Below, in pieces: positions 1-10,996 of a stretch of DNA of 64,000 nt. Below the pieces are notes generated by a model. That model did no database searches and was not told where the DNA came from. It saw nothing but the letters and a program-made list of their open reading frames with translations. The stretch is taken from positions 540,473 to 604,472 of the forward strand of contig NW_003314293.1 in assembly GCF_000143415.4 (NCBI RefSeq), written 5' to 3'. The translations under genes and the position numbers were made by a program. How positions within the stretch are numbered: position 1 is the first letter of the stretch; each line of letters opens with the position of its first letter. Origin of the DNA: Selaginella moellendorffii. Taxonomy: Eukaryota; Streptophyta; Lycopodiopsida; Selaginellales; Selaginellaceae.

Positions 1-592
1 CTATATATTATATATCTTAAATCTAAAAACAAATTAAAATATTAGCTTCATGAATTTGCGATCGCATGTAAAATTATAGGAGTAGTTGTGTTTTGCTCCT
101 TAGAAATTCATTGAGCTTGTTCTTGAAGATATATCGGAATATCTGAAGCATGGCATTCGACTCTAAAATATACCTTAATACAGCCAAGTGAAAAGATCCT
201 TAAAAACCATCATAAAATACATCATCTTTAAATCATGTGTTTAGATACCCTTCAAAGACTCTTCTCTATTGAGTTCATGAGTTCAATCTTATGCTTAATA
301 AGATCTTAATAATTGTACAAAAGGTGATATGTTTGAGGATTTGAACAAAGACATTTGAATTTGAATGGAAAATATATAGTAGTCATAAAAAAATTAAGGC
401 TTATCTTGCTAGAGTTTCAGGGTATAACATTGAAGTATGTAATGCTTCAAATATTCCCTTTTATATTCAAGAATAAGCTCAATGAATTTCTAAGGAGAAA
501 AACACAACTACTCCTTTAATTTTACATTCTATGGCAAATTTATGAAGCTAATATTTTAATTTGTTTTTAGATTTAAGATATATAATATATAG
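1..592. mobile_element. Foldback (long terminal inverted repeat) element
   Basis: The first ~127 bases reappear as a reverse complement at 466-592 with only a handful of mismatches. Weaker matching continues inward to about 175 and 420, so each arm is roughly 170 bp around a short loop. The outer end reads ctatatattatata on one side and its complement on the other. No ORF lies inside. This is the structure of a foldback or MITE-like DNA element. The left end coincides with the window edge, so its target duplication cannot be checked. Confidence 0.8.
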
Positions 593-699
593 TGCTAATC
601 AATCCCAGTATGTGATTGCTTTTGTATACTATAAAGGATCATCTACTTGTCAAAAGTGAAGACAAGAAAAATAACAATATTGGGGAAATATTTAATAAA

Positions 700-1560
700 G
701 CAAGATATAATAATTTGAATAATGTATATGAATTTTTAACATTCAAATTAGAATGGTTATTTGCCATCTCTTTGGTATGCATATGTCACAAGAGTGTAGA
801 GTTCTATTGGTGCTTCACTATATAAACTTTTATATAATTATAATTCAATACTTAGTTTTACCTTTGCAATTGCCATGAGCTACTGATGTTATTATTCTTT
901 CAAAAGTACATATTAAAGTGTTGTTAACATAAGTCATAGGATTAATATTTGACGAGCATTTTTCTACTTGTCCAAGTAAAGTCTGCTGAACACTTGGGCC
1001 ATGTACAAGTAGGAAAATAATGGCGCTATAACTCCTATCATCATCCACTTATAGAGTACAAAATGGATGACTTAGTATTAATTCATTTTCCCAATTTTAC
1101 GATATGTGGTTTGTCTAAAGGTCTTTTTGCTCAATGGAAAAGACCATATTGGGTATTGTAACAAGTTGGATTGCAAGTCTATAAGGTTTAACATGATATC
1201 CAACAGGCTAATCCTCCAGAAATTTTGCATGTGTAGCAACTGAAACACTTCTTATAAAGGGATAAAAAACAATTGGCACTATCTATAAATCCACCGATGC
1301 CTTTTTTTTAATGTTCCTCTAAATCCCGGCCCATCCATGAAAGAACCCTAACGATCTTTTATCATTCCAAGAAGAGGGGATGATGTGAGGTTTATGTATA
1401 CAATTATGATGCCATATATTAATATTAGCATAGCGGGATTTTGGTAGCTATCAGATTGGTTTCAATCTAGACCATTTACTTCTATATATAAACTAGGGTT
1501 TTTGGGCCAATTGGGATGCACATTTTTGTATTCTCTTTCTATATTTTATGCACTCACAAG
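700..1560 (+). mobile_element. 3' end fragment of a Ty3/gypsy retrotransposon (pol tail plus LTR)
   Basis: This stretch matches, with many substitutions, the reverse complement of about 26080-26900, the 3' end of the gypsy element there. Shared landmarks include a segment around tttgacgagcattttt (950-965), the end of the integrase-like frame, a purine tract at 1369-1380 (aagaagagggga) and then TGATGTGAGG at 1381, which looks like the LTR start. The LTR continues to about 1560. No intact reading frame remains, and the rest of the element is absent. Confidence 0.7.
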
Positions 1561-4331
1561 TATTCATTATTTGTGCTAATAAAATTAATAATTTTTAAAT
1601 TTAACTTCACCTTTAATGTATTTTTATAGATTTAAAAGATAATGTTTTAAATTTTATTTTTAGATACTATTGAAGGTATGGGCTATATTCTCTAAAATAT
1701 TCTTTAGATATGTTTTTTCTCCATTTATTTACAATGTTTCTTTAATTCCTTAGATATAACAAGTTTTAATAATGGAAAAAAAAATTTTAATTATAAAGTA
1801 AAATCAAAAAAATAAATATACTAAAATGCATTATAAAGGCTTTCACAATGTATTAATCTATTTTGGTTTCTCAATCTATCTTGTTTTTATATTTAGAAAT
1901 CACTTCAAACTCCACCATGTCAATTATTATATACTTTTTAATACTGTTCCTAAGTCTATATTAAATTAATAAATACATCTAATTCCATAATTGAAATATG
2001 TCTCATATGTACATATGGCACTGTATTAATATTAACAAGCCTTCTTACACCATCCCCATCACCACCTCCCACCATATGTATACAAATCCCTACCACCACC
2101 TTCACCATCTCCACCACCACCATACCTGTACTAATCTCCACCCCCGCCATCTCCATTGCCACTTCCTCCTTACTACTACAAGTGGCTTTAGTATATCTAT
2201 TTCTATATCCCAAGTGCTTATATTACAGTCATTACACTAATAATATCATATCCAAAGTAATCTAGGGAATAATCATGCAATAGCCAACCCTCTTCACAAT
2301 TGTTGTTGTGGTCTTTGACAATGTTTTTTTAGACTCACCAATCACAAAATTCTTGTCAAAATCAATAAGTCAACTTGAACATCAATTGGAATGGATCTTT
2401 GCCAACAAATGTCTTGAATATCCTAATATAGAACTAGGTGAAACATTACAAAATTCAAAGGTTCCTTCCCCAAGTAAGCCAATTAGGGGTGATCACTTAA
2501 TTGTAGGGCCCTTTTATTATCCTCACTAAAGAATACTGTAACTATACTTAGCTAACTTCTAGTCAAGAATAATAAGATAAAAAAAAAAGATCTTGTGAGC
2601 TGAGAAAGAGCTATTGTGATAGTAGTGATGTATTGAGTTTTAGTTTGATAGAACAATTACAATGACCTGATGCTTCTAACACTATCCCACCAAGCTGTAG
2701 CACCAAACTTCACCAACTAGATCCCCAAAGCTCTATTCACTTGTCTGGGGGCATGGGGCAGAAGTGTAAGGAGAGGTAGAGATTGTGGACTACCTTTAAT
2801 GTAGTGGTGTCAGCACTAATGGAGCAAAACAAGATATTAATCTTTTCTTTCTCTTTATAATGCATTTTATGTATGTAGTTTCAAAGATTAAAGAAGGAGA
2901 ATCAAAGCATTTGGTGTTGAATCTAGCAGATTGAATATGCATTACCTAATTGAAGGCATTGCTAGCCCCTAACTGAGAATTTGATTCTTGTGGGAATCAA
3001 GCAATAAGAACTTGCAAGGATGGTGATGATAAGTAGTAAAATAGCACTAGTTGTTGATATCACTGGACAGATCACAAATGTCTACAACAAAGTCAAAGAC
3101 TGAAGTGGTAATTTAGGAGTGCAAACTAGAGCTTCCTTTCTTGGATCATGAGTTTCTATGATGCTATCACTAGTTTCCAGGGGCCACAAGCTGCAACAAA
3201 TCATACCTCACTGATATTCTTGTTGGAAAATTTGAATGTGGACAATGGAAATGATAGGGAAGGTGACTAAGGTGATGAGGTGTAGGAGTTGGAGCTTAAG
3301 AAGCTCAAGGAAGAAGAAAAGGAGAGAATAAGTCACTCACTTTGGTGTTCTGAAGGACATGAATGCTCTTATCACTAGCAAGATTAAATTTATTGCCCTC
3401 CAGTAGAAAACTGATTTTGATCAAAATGGACAAAGCTGTGTTAAATGCTCAATTCTCATTGGAGTTTGAGAATATGCCTAACATGATCCTTGGAGAACTA
3501 AATGGAGCAATAGTAGGAGCAACATAATTGTGTGTTCATTAGCCTAGCTCATATTTAATTTCTTCATTTCTTGAGCATAGGTGCTATGGACAGATTCATG
3601 TTAGAATACTGTAATAATGCTTGTTGGAAATGAAAGCTATAAATGAAAAAAAACTTTTATATTGGAATATTTATAAGGAGCACTTCTTGAAGATCGATAT
3701 TAGAAGCACTTATTAAGGAAATTATAACATTACTTGATTGTTTGGTCTTTAAGTTAACTTTTTAAGTTAAATACTTCTTCTCAAGAATACATAATCTCAT
3801 TAGATCAAGAGAATAATAATATAGTAGCATGTACTGGAGGATAAAATATAATTTGATCATGTGGCAGCTGATATGGATGGAATTATCTTTTTTTTTTGTG
3901 AGATTTAAAAATTCTTTGGAATTTAGGCAGGAGAATCAAGAGTGAGGCAATCTAGGGAAATTTAATGGATTCAAAGAGATCACCAGCAAAACAAAGAGAT
4001 AGCAACAAGTTCTAGACAATAGTCCAAGATCATGAGAAATCACAAAAATCTTGGGTTTGAATGATAAAAGGGTTGGAGCAATAGAGGGCCTCACTATTGG
4101 TCATGGCCAAGAAGCTACTAGAAATGTTGTGTATAGCATCTTTTGGTGTTGCGATCTGGTGGGATGAAATCTTGCTGCAAGAAGACCCCTGGAGGCCAGA
4201 CAAGTTCAAGGAGAAAAAGGATTAGCTCAAGCCAGACATGTGAATTCAATCCAGCTACACCATATGGATTAAACCTGATTTAAAACTGTTTGCCCCACTT
4301 AAAGGTTTGTTCAAAATGTAGGTTCATCATC
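1561..4331. other. AT-rich intergenic stretch, no gene recognised
   Basis: No exon, RNA gene or element ends were recognised. A low-complexity CCA/ACC-rich patch at about 2040-2180 gives His- or Pro/Thr-rich frames on both strands, but these have no intact start-to-stop context and look like simple-sequence artefacts. Pieces at about 2560-4250 have the look of decayed transposon sequence, but no domain could be read. Confidence 0.5.
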
Positions 4332-5726
4332 ATGGCTACTTCTTTGGTTTCCTCTCAATTTGCTGGGGCTTTTGTGGAGCGCGGGTGGTCGGGAAGAATT
4401 AGGTCGAAGAGATTCTCAGGCATTGTGGCCGCATCGAGGCCTGGAGATTTTGAGAGCGACGGCGAGCTCATCACCAAGCGGCTCAAGGATTTGTCGGTAA
4501 TGTCAATCTTCTCTAGAAGTACTTTGAGATTGGGACGGGAATGCAGGATAGCCTATTGCTGCCTCGTGATTTCCTGAAGTCCCTTCCTCGAGATTTGCAA
4601 GTGGATGTAAGTCAGTGATCCATTGATCGAGTTGTTCCAATTGATCTTTGTTTGGCTCTTCTCTTTTGCTCACAGGTTAACGATGCAGCGTTTGCACTAT
4701 CCAGAGGTCCTGTTCATCAAGAGGTGCCCCGTTTTTCTCCTCCTTTCGCTTCTCTTGTTTTGTTCTTTCTAAGACAAAGCTAAGATTTTCTTTAGTGTGG
4801 AAGCCAAGTTGGAGAGCTTCTTCAGCGGCTTTCAAAGGCGTGGGAGCGAGCCGACACGGACTCGGTTGGAGAAATTGGCAAGGCTTTCACGGGTTTGGAG
4901 GGAGCAATCTCAAAGAGTGGCAATGGACCTGGTAAAGTTTTTCAACGTATACTCGTTCTCTTCCATGAGTAACTTCTCGTTTGCTTGTTTCATTCATGCA
5001 GCCTTTGGAAGGAGACTGATCAGAGCTGGGAACTACTTCAAGTCCACAGGACAATATGCTCAGGGCGAATTTCAAGATGTACGCCATCGTTTAGTTTCTT
5101 TATTTTTTGCGTGTGTGTGTGTGTGTGTGTGTGTGTGAGCGCTAACAATTTCTTATCAAGTTTGCAGATAGCCAAAGCTCTTTTGGCTCTTGGAGAGGCA
5201 GTGGGAGGGCGAGAAGCTCCAGAGACTGACATATCCACCATGCCCAGAGTTTTGAAGGTAAAGAAAGAAGAAACTTTTTCGTTTTTCATAGAAGAAGTAG
5301 AGACTTGTATACTTCTTCCACGACCAGTTTGGAACCTTGCAAGTAGAGATCACGCCGGGCAAAGCGTTCACAGGAGCAGCTATTGCCTTGGTTTTCGGGT
5401 ATGATTTTTGGTTTCTTCTTCACTATCAAAACAAGCCTCCTTTTTTCTATTTTATGAAGGTTTTTATCATGGCAGCTTGCCGCGGCTGTCAAAAACATTC
5501 CAGAGTCTTCCCTGAGCTACGCAAACGACAATGCTCTAATGGTTGCGGCTGTAAGTCTCTAAAAAAACTTTCGTCGCTTTTCATAGCTCAATTTGCTTTG
5601 TTTCTTCCATTTTTCCAGTCTTTGCGGGGAACTCTGCTTGCGATGGCCTATTCATGTGCTGGTCTCAGTGCATTCTCCACTGTCGGCTTAATCGTTCTTG
5701 GCTTCCAGGCCAAGAACAAGGAATAG
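4332..5726 (+). CDS. Conserved plastid membrane protein of unknown function (9 exons)
   Basis: Exons: 4332-4496, 4547-4606, 4676-4723, 4796-4931, 5002-5078, 5168-5257, 5328-5398, 5460-5550 and 5619-5726. All junctions are GT-AG, the phases agree, and the product is 281 aa. The Ser/Arg-rich, acid-poor first ~40 residues look like a plastid transit peptide. The middle (about 60-180) is helical and soluble. The C-terminus has two hydrophobic segments: one near GAAIALVFG, and one in the last exon around LLAMAYSCAGLSAFSTVGLI. Between them is a conserved-looking stretch, IPESSLSYANDNAL. This fits an uncharacterised plant thylakoid or envelope protein, but I cannot name the family. The exon 7/8 junction was chosen because it gives a continuous phase. 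Intron 5 contains a GT repeat. Confidence 0.75.
5111..5137. repeat. (GT)n microsatellite inside an intron
   Basis: An uninterrupted GT dinucleotide run of about 13 units lies in the fifth intron (5079-5167) of the plastid membrane protein gene, just after the donor. Confidence 0.95.
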
Positions 5727-5786
5727 AGTTATACTGTGAGCAAGGGAAGAATCTGTACAATTCAATGCGACCTTTTATCATCACTT

Positions 5787-5858
5787 GTCGTTGTAGTATA
5801 GTGGTAAGTATTTCCGCCTGTCACGCGGACGACCCGGGTTCGATCCCCGGCAACGGCG
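5787..5858 (+). tRNA. tRNA-Asp (GUC)
   Basis: A complete 72-nt cloverleaf. The acceptor stem GTCGTTG pairs with CAACGGC (one G-T pair). The D arm contains TAGTGGT. The anticodon stem is TCCGC/GCGGA with loop CTGTCAC and anticodon GTC at 5820-5822. The T arm is CCGGG-TTCGATC-CCCGG and the discriminator is G. Box A and box B are intact, there is no intron, and a T5 run at 5863-5867 serves as the Pol III terminator. It matches the plant tRNA-Asp consensus closely. Confidence 0.97.
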
Positions 5859-5964
5859 ACATCTTTTTGCTAAAATCATGCGTTTTTTTTTTCTTTGTGG
5901 TGTTCTTGAGTCTCGGCCTTTCGTTTTCGCGGATAAAGCTCCATAATTTTCTTCTTTTCATTTC

Positions 5965-7033
5965 ATGCTTGGAAGAATTGTAGCAGCGCAGAGGCCCATC
6001 TCGATTTGCAGCAATGCGAGGTACGATGAGGAAGAAAGGACGAGCGTGTGGGATTCTTCCAATGCCAAGAGCGTGAGGCGCAGAAACAGGGTGAGATTCA
6101 TCGAAGAGAGCTCTTGGAACACCCAAAATGGCTACTCCAATCGGAGAAGTAAATTCCATGACAATGAAGAGCGCAGCAAGAGATGGGAGTTTCCTCGAGA
6201 TCAAGAAGATGAAGATTTCGATGATTATGATGAAGAGGAGGACGATGAAGAGGAAGAGGATGAAGACCAAATGGATTTTAGAGCAGTAAGTTAAGAACAA
6301 AGATTTTCCTTTTTTTGAGATTTTGATGCTATGGTTTTGATCTTAGGTGCTTGGTCTGTTTGGAATTGGACTACCAGTGGCGTTCATAGCAGTTCCATGG
6401 CTGATCAATCACCCCATGGCTCTCACAATGGTTCTTGCTCTACCTCCACTGGTCCAGCGGGCTTTCAGATTTGCTGTGGACGTGACGAGCTCGTTCTCAA
6501 GATCTCGATCCAGATTTCGAGCAAGATATCGATCGAGGTTTGCAGGTCCTGCGCGTCGCCGCTATCAAAGATCGAGGACTAGAGAGAAAGAGATGGATCG
6601 AGACGAAGAAATGGATCCAAGATATGGAAATGGAGGGATGGATCGAAGATATAGAGATGGAGAGCGATCTCAGAGCTATAGAACATATAAAAGAGGTGGT
6701 AAAGAGGTGGATCTAGATGGAGAAATGGATCAAAAATATAGAGGGATGGATAGCACGTACACCAGCGATCGAAGAACTAGAGATGGCAATACGAGCGACG
6801 ATGAGATTGGTGGTGTTAGCTCCTGGGACATCTCGAACGACAGCAAGGAAGAACAGGGAAGTATGGATGGATGGATTGAGCTGGAAAATGATAGAAAGCT
6901 GCAGTTTCGACGTACCAGAAGAGTAGCAAAGGCACGGATGCGAAGGCTCCAAAGGAGGAAGGACATTTCCTTGTTCTGGAGATTTGTTCTATCAGCTTTT
7001 CCTTTCTTGCGGTCGTGGGGAGGATTCCTGTAG
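5965..7033 (+). CDS. Basic, Arg-rich membrane protein with acidic N-terminal stretch, unknown function
   Basis: Two exons (5965-6285 and 6347-7033) joined by a 61-bp GT-AG intron give 335 aa. Residues 1-50 are basic and low in acid, possibly a transit peptide. Residues ~80-105 are an almost pure Asp/Glu run. Exon 2 opens with one or two hydrophobic segments (about 108-145, LFGIGLPVAFIAVPWLI and MALTMVLALPPLV). A long charged tail follows, with RSRSRFRARYRSR and degenerate repeats of the MDxxYRD type. A final hydrophobic patch is at the C-terminus. The intron falls exactly between the acidic run and the membrane segment. I do not recognise the family. The start ATG is the first in frame, 106 bp after the tRNA. 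Confidence 0.65.
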
Positions 7034-7175
7034 CATACAAGCAAAACTTATTAGCATGGCTACACAGAGCTTGAATCAAGAGAAACTTACTTGTGAATAA
7101 GCATACGAGTAGAAGAAATCTGTGAGCACTCGAAAGTAAAAAACGGAGTCAAGGCAAGATGGAAACGTTATCGAG

Positions 7176-9720
7176 TTACCATGAGAGATTCCACAGGGGT
7201 GTTGTCGGCCAATATTGCCAGCACGCAGGCCGGTCCCTGGAGATGAGCAACACCTTGGAACCCGAGTAGTCGAAAGTTGGACAGTACAAATCATCGCTGC
7301 CAATGACTGCCGGTCCGCAAGCTCCGCCAGTCGATGCATCGAACACGAACAAGCCGTTCCCGTTGACAGCCATGACCGAGCTTTTGTCTCCCCAAACTTG
7401 AGATATTTGCGTGTGTAGATGATGAGAAGAAACCGACTTTGGAAGCGTGTAGAGCATCATTGGCTGGCCTTTGCGTATAGACCATTGCTGGATGGTACAC
7501 TTCGACTTGATCGTGCCTGCCGCGTAGACTGCTTCGCCGTGAGCGTACAGGGAGTGAACGTCCTGACCAAGCGTTGGAATCTTCACAGCAATTCCTGAAG
7601 GGACCCGAAAGTCGAGGATGCTCACAGCTTCTTGAGTCGCAACGACTCCGACGATTCCATCAATGTTCTTAGAGTTAATCCTGTGGAAGTGTCAGAACGA
7701 ATCGATAATAGACATCAGAAAGTACGTACCTTTGTCTGACGCCGCCATTGCACTCGCCATCGATGTTGTATATATGAACAGCTCGAGGAGCATTGCCGGC
7801 TAAGTCGATGGTGTGGACGCACTGAGCTTCTGCATTGGACACGTCCCATGCAGTGACGACTTTATCTTCCACGGCGATTAGAGTACCCCTGCTCCTCCAC
7901 TGTAGCGGCGAACTGTAGCTCATAGTTGATGACAGGCATCTCTTTGAATCCCAATTCATGACACGATCACCATCTCGAATGTCGTAGAGCGTAAGTGTCT
8001 TCAGCCCACTGCCTCCACAAGCTATAAGAGGACCACAAGGTGTGTACCACCATAAAGGGAAGTCCAGCTCTCCCTTGGATTCGGAAAACCTGTGGCCTTG
8101 AGTGGAGCCTGATCCCAGGGACGAAGTATCCTTTGAAGAGCGTCTAGATTCTGGACTCGAGCTTCTGTTGCTATGGGGTGTCGTCGGCCAAGATGGGGTC
8201 TCGGAACGATACGCAGCTACAGTTTTTTCGTAGAAGTTCCACGAACAAAATGCCGGATCAACTGCAGTGCCAGCAGAAGCTGCCACTACGTATTTACACG
8301 AGCGACCATCCATTCCTGCGGCTCTGATAAGCCAGCAATCTCGCCAAGTCGAAGGGACTAGTTCTTCAGGTAGTTTGTACTGAGATTTCTCCTGCAAGTC
8401 AAAAAAATCTGAAGCTGTTACAAAAACCTTTGAATATAAACAACAGCTTACCTCCATATTAGCAACATCGTAGAACGAGCAGCTACCATCATCGTGTGCC
8501 AAAAGCATTCCCTCTGCTTCGTAGACAAACCATCCCGCCAGCACAGATTTACTTCCGAGCTGACAAAGTTCCGGCTCCGTGTCGTCTACTGGCAGTTCCA
8601 AAGCAGAAACATTCACCGCGGGTACCGCATTCTCCTGGTCCTCGGTAACATCTTCCGACAGGACTTCATCACATTCAAGACCCACCAGAGCCTCAAAAGC
8701 CACGTCCGAGGCAGACGTGTTTGCGCTTTTGTAGCTGCCGGAGGAGCGATTGTCACTTAGTGAATGCCGTCGCCTCTTCTCCGAAGTCCCAGTGCGTATA
8801 GTAGAAGCCACGCAGCTCTTTTCCACACTACTGTCGTTCCCACAACGGAGCAAGGGCAGTGCTTTCACTTCTATGGACGTGGAAGGGACCTTTGCAGCTT
8901 GAGAGCACTTCAAGGAAGCCAGAAACTCGTCGGCAACCGTCAGCAAACTCTCGTGCACGGACACCGTGTTGGATTTCCTGCCCTCCGAGTCTGACTTCTC
9001 CTCCAAAGTAACTATCGTAGATTCCTGGGAAAGCCCACAACTCGTCGTGAGCTCCCTCCTCCCCCCCTCGATTCCACGGGACACAATTACCTTCTCAATG
9101 TTGGAAATCTTGCTCTGGATATCTGTGAGAACCTGGTTGCTCATAGGATGACTCGCGTGAAGGAGCTGCTTTGTATCTCTGAGCTCGCTCGCCAACTGCG
9201 TGACTCGATCTTCCAGCAACGAAAGCCTTGTGTGTAGCTCGACTGAGAAGAGACCACCTCCACCTTCCTGCTTGTGAGATTCTTCCTTCACTACTTCTCC
9301 TTGTAGTCCAGTCTCTGGAGAACACTGCTTAGGCTCAACGCTGCTGCTCACAGTGCTACCAGTCTCCTCTTTCGTTGTGCTTCCCACACTCTCTGGCTTC
9401 ACACACTTCCCTACTGGCGCTGGCTTCTTCCCCGAGGATGTCTGGCAGTGCACTGGAGCTGGAGAGATTGACCTTTCCTGCGGACCCTTTCCCGCCCGGA
9501 GCTTGAGCAAATCGATTGTCTTCTTCCCGGGCACCACTTTCTCCTGCGATGACGCCGCCTTCCCGGCGCGGAGCTTTAGCAGATCGATCGTCTTCCTCCC
9601 TGACCCTGGCTTCTGCGATTCGACGGGAGGGGGAGAAACCCCAATCAGCTCATCCGGATGGGGAGCAATCGCCTTGCCGCTCCCTCCGCCCCGCCCTTTC
9701 TTCCTCACGATCTGCTGCAT
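7176..9720 (-). CDS. Transducin/WD40-like protein, similar to plant At4g14310-type proteins
   Basis: Three exons on the minus strand: 9720-8452, 8391-7730 and 7680-7176, giving 811 aa. The start is the ATG at 9720; the in-frame extension to 9726 would need a TTG. The first ~320 residues are low complexity, with a near-perfect repeat KTIDLLKLRAGK (twice). A probable coiled coil follows near LSLLEDRVTQLASELRDTKQLL. From about residue 380 to the end the sequence is beta-propeller-like: repeated hydrophobic strands with DI/DV-W motifs such as LTLYDIRDGDRVMNW and VVTAWDVSN. The intron 8392-8451 is exactly 60 nt and stays open, so the frame also reads through it. A role with kinesins or scaffolding is known for the named plant relative; the assignment here is from memory of family layout. 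Confidence 0.7.
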
Positions 9721-9977
9721 TTCCAATCGCCTGGAGCGCGATTGGAATCTCGATCTATGCTAGGACACTACCTTCGTACCACAATGCCGATCCGGTCACC
9801 GTGGAGAAACCCTGGAGAGCCGATAGAACCCTAGAAAAGAGAATGTGGTACTAGCTGAGAAAATGGCGGGATAGCGTTTGTAAAGAAGCGGGAAAGTTAA
9901 TGTCATCCAACGGCTGATATTCCCACACCTGGATGGACGGTGACCCGGACACGGCATGCGTGACTAGGAATATTCGA

Positions 9978-10892
9978 TCACTCGTTTGAAGTGACCACCT
10001 TCGCGACCTTACGTGGTTCTCTTTGGTTCGTTAAAGGACATTGCATTTCTTGCCAGCTTACGGCAACCATTGTAGCACCTGGAAGAACACAGAGAGAAAA
10101 AAAAATCGAATCGCAAAACTTTTGGTAGAAACGAGGAAGAACTTTGGCATACCAGCGACGCTCACAGCCGAAACGACGCCAAGTTCGTTCTTTGCAGTGG
10201 AAAGATAGTAAGCGCGAGAGTCTCCGAGCGAGATCTGGGAAAAAAATCGAGAGAAAACGATCGATCGAACAGTGAAGTGACGAGTTTTAGTTACCACTTC
10301 CGCTCGAATGATGTCTCCAGGCCGGAACGAAGAATGCATGTCTACTTTGTCGATCTCAGTGAGCCTTACATCCTGTTGTCTTCGCAGAGAGAGAAAATAA
10401 AAACCATACAAGTTTGAAGAACATCACGGGAACTTGGAAAGAAATCCTGGTACCTGACTATGCCCGTGAATTTCTCCTTCACGGCCCTTGGCCCGACGCA
10501 AACGATATCAGCCGAAGCCATTCGTGCCTGGACTTTCGTGATCTACAATCGCAACAAGCAAAAGAAGAGAAATATCAATCGATTTCGAGGAGTTCCATAA
10601 ATTTCTACCTTGGCAGTGACTGTCGATCCAGCTTCTGGCACTGCGTCCCTCTCCTTCTCCCTGCGAATCTCGATCGTAGGCCTCTGGAAAGATCTCAGCA
10701 GAAATTTCTTCCAGCAAATTCGTCCATTACCAGATCATCCGAGCCTTGTTTCGCCTCGATCAAATGCCGGATCCCGACGAGCGAGGCGTAAATCTTACCG
10801 TCGTGGCAGTAGGAGCCTCTGCCGGCATTGAATTCGGACGCCAGGCCAAGCAGCTCGCCCGGCGTCCGGAGATCGTCTTCCCGCTTCGCCAT
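9978..10892 (-). CDS. CSL4: Exosome complex core subunit CSL4 (EXOSC1)
   Basis: Six exons on the minus strand: 10892-10731, 10683-10609, 10542-10454, 10379-10295, 10234-10153 and 10078-9978. All are GT-AG with matching phases; the product is 197 aa, normal for the family. The N-terminal domain carries PGELL and GRGSYCHDGKIYASLVG. The central S1 RNA-binding domain includes VTKVQAR-type strands, DVRLTEIDKVDMHSSFRPGD and SLGDSRAYYLSTAKNELGVV. The C-terminus has the short zinc-ribbon-like region around SWQEMQCP. CSL4 caps the RNA exosome ring and helps feed RNA into it in the nucleus and cytosol. The gene lies head-to-head with NAPE-PLD and 257 bp upstream of the WD40-like gene on the same strand. 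Confidence 0.95.
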
Positions 10893-10996
10893 AGCCACGA
10901 AGAACCCTAAACCCCTAGTTATTAACCACGGATAATAAACCAACATTAAAGGCCGAGTTTTGCTGATAAAGACATGATAGAACCTCCTTAGAATGA
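10893..10996. promoter_or_regulatory. Short bidirectional promoter between CSL4 and NAPE-PLD
   Basis: Only 104 bp separate the two divergent start codons. On the CSL4 side the plus strand reads aaccctaaacccctag at about 10903-10918, a telo-box-like motif common upstream of plant housekeeping genes. No clear TATA box is placed for both directions. Some of the 5' UTRs may lie within this interval, so the core promoters must be compact. Confidence 0.6.

Noticed and set aside
1956-2240. Overlapping His/Pro/Gly-rich frames on both strands
   Set aside because: They come from a CCA/ACC-rich simple sequence; both strands are open for the same reason, and no flanking exons or domain exist.
5391-5483. 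Alternative intron 7 of the plastid protein gene from 5391 (gttttc) to the cag before cttgccgcg
   Set aside because: The donor is weak, and this removes the FGFLSWQ stretch; the chosen 5399/5459 boundaries use gtatga and a tgaag acceptor and keep a hydrophobic segment whole.
4985-5498. Several overlapping frames across introns of the plastid protein gene
   Set aside because: They include splice sites and the GT repeat; the nine-exon model explains the sequence with consistent phases.
9353-9854. Plus-strand frames of 112-136 codons
   Set aside because: Antisense shadows of the low-complexity N-terminus of the WD40-like gene.
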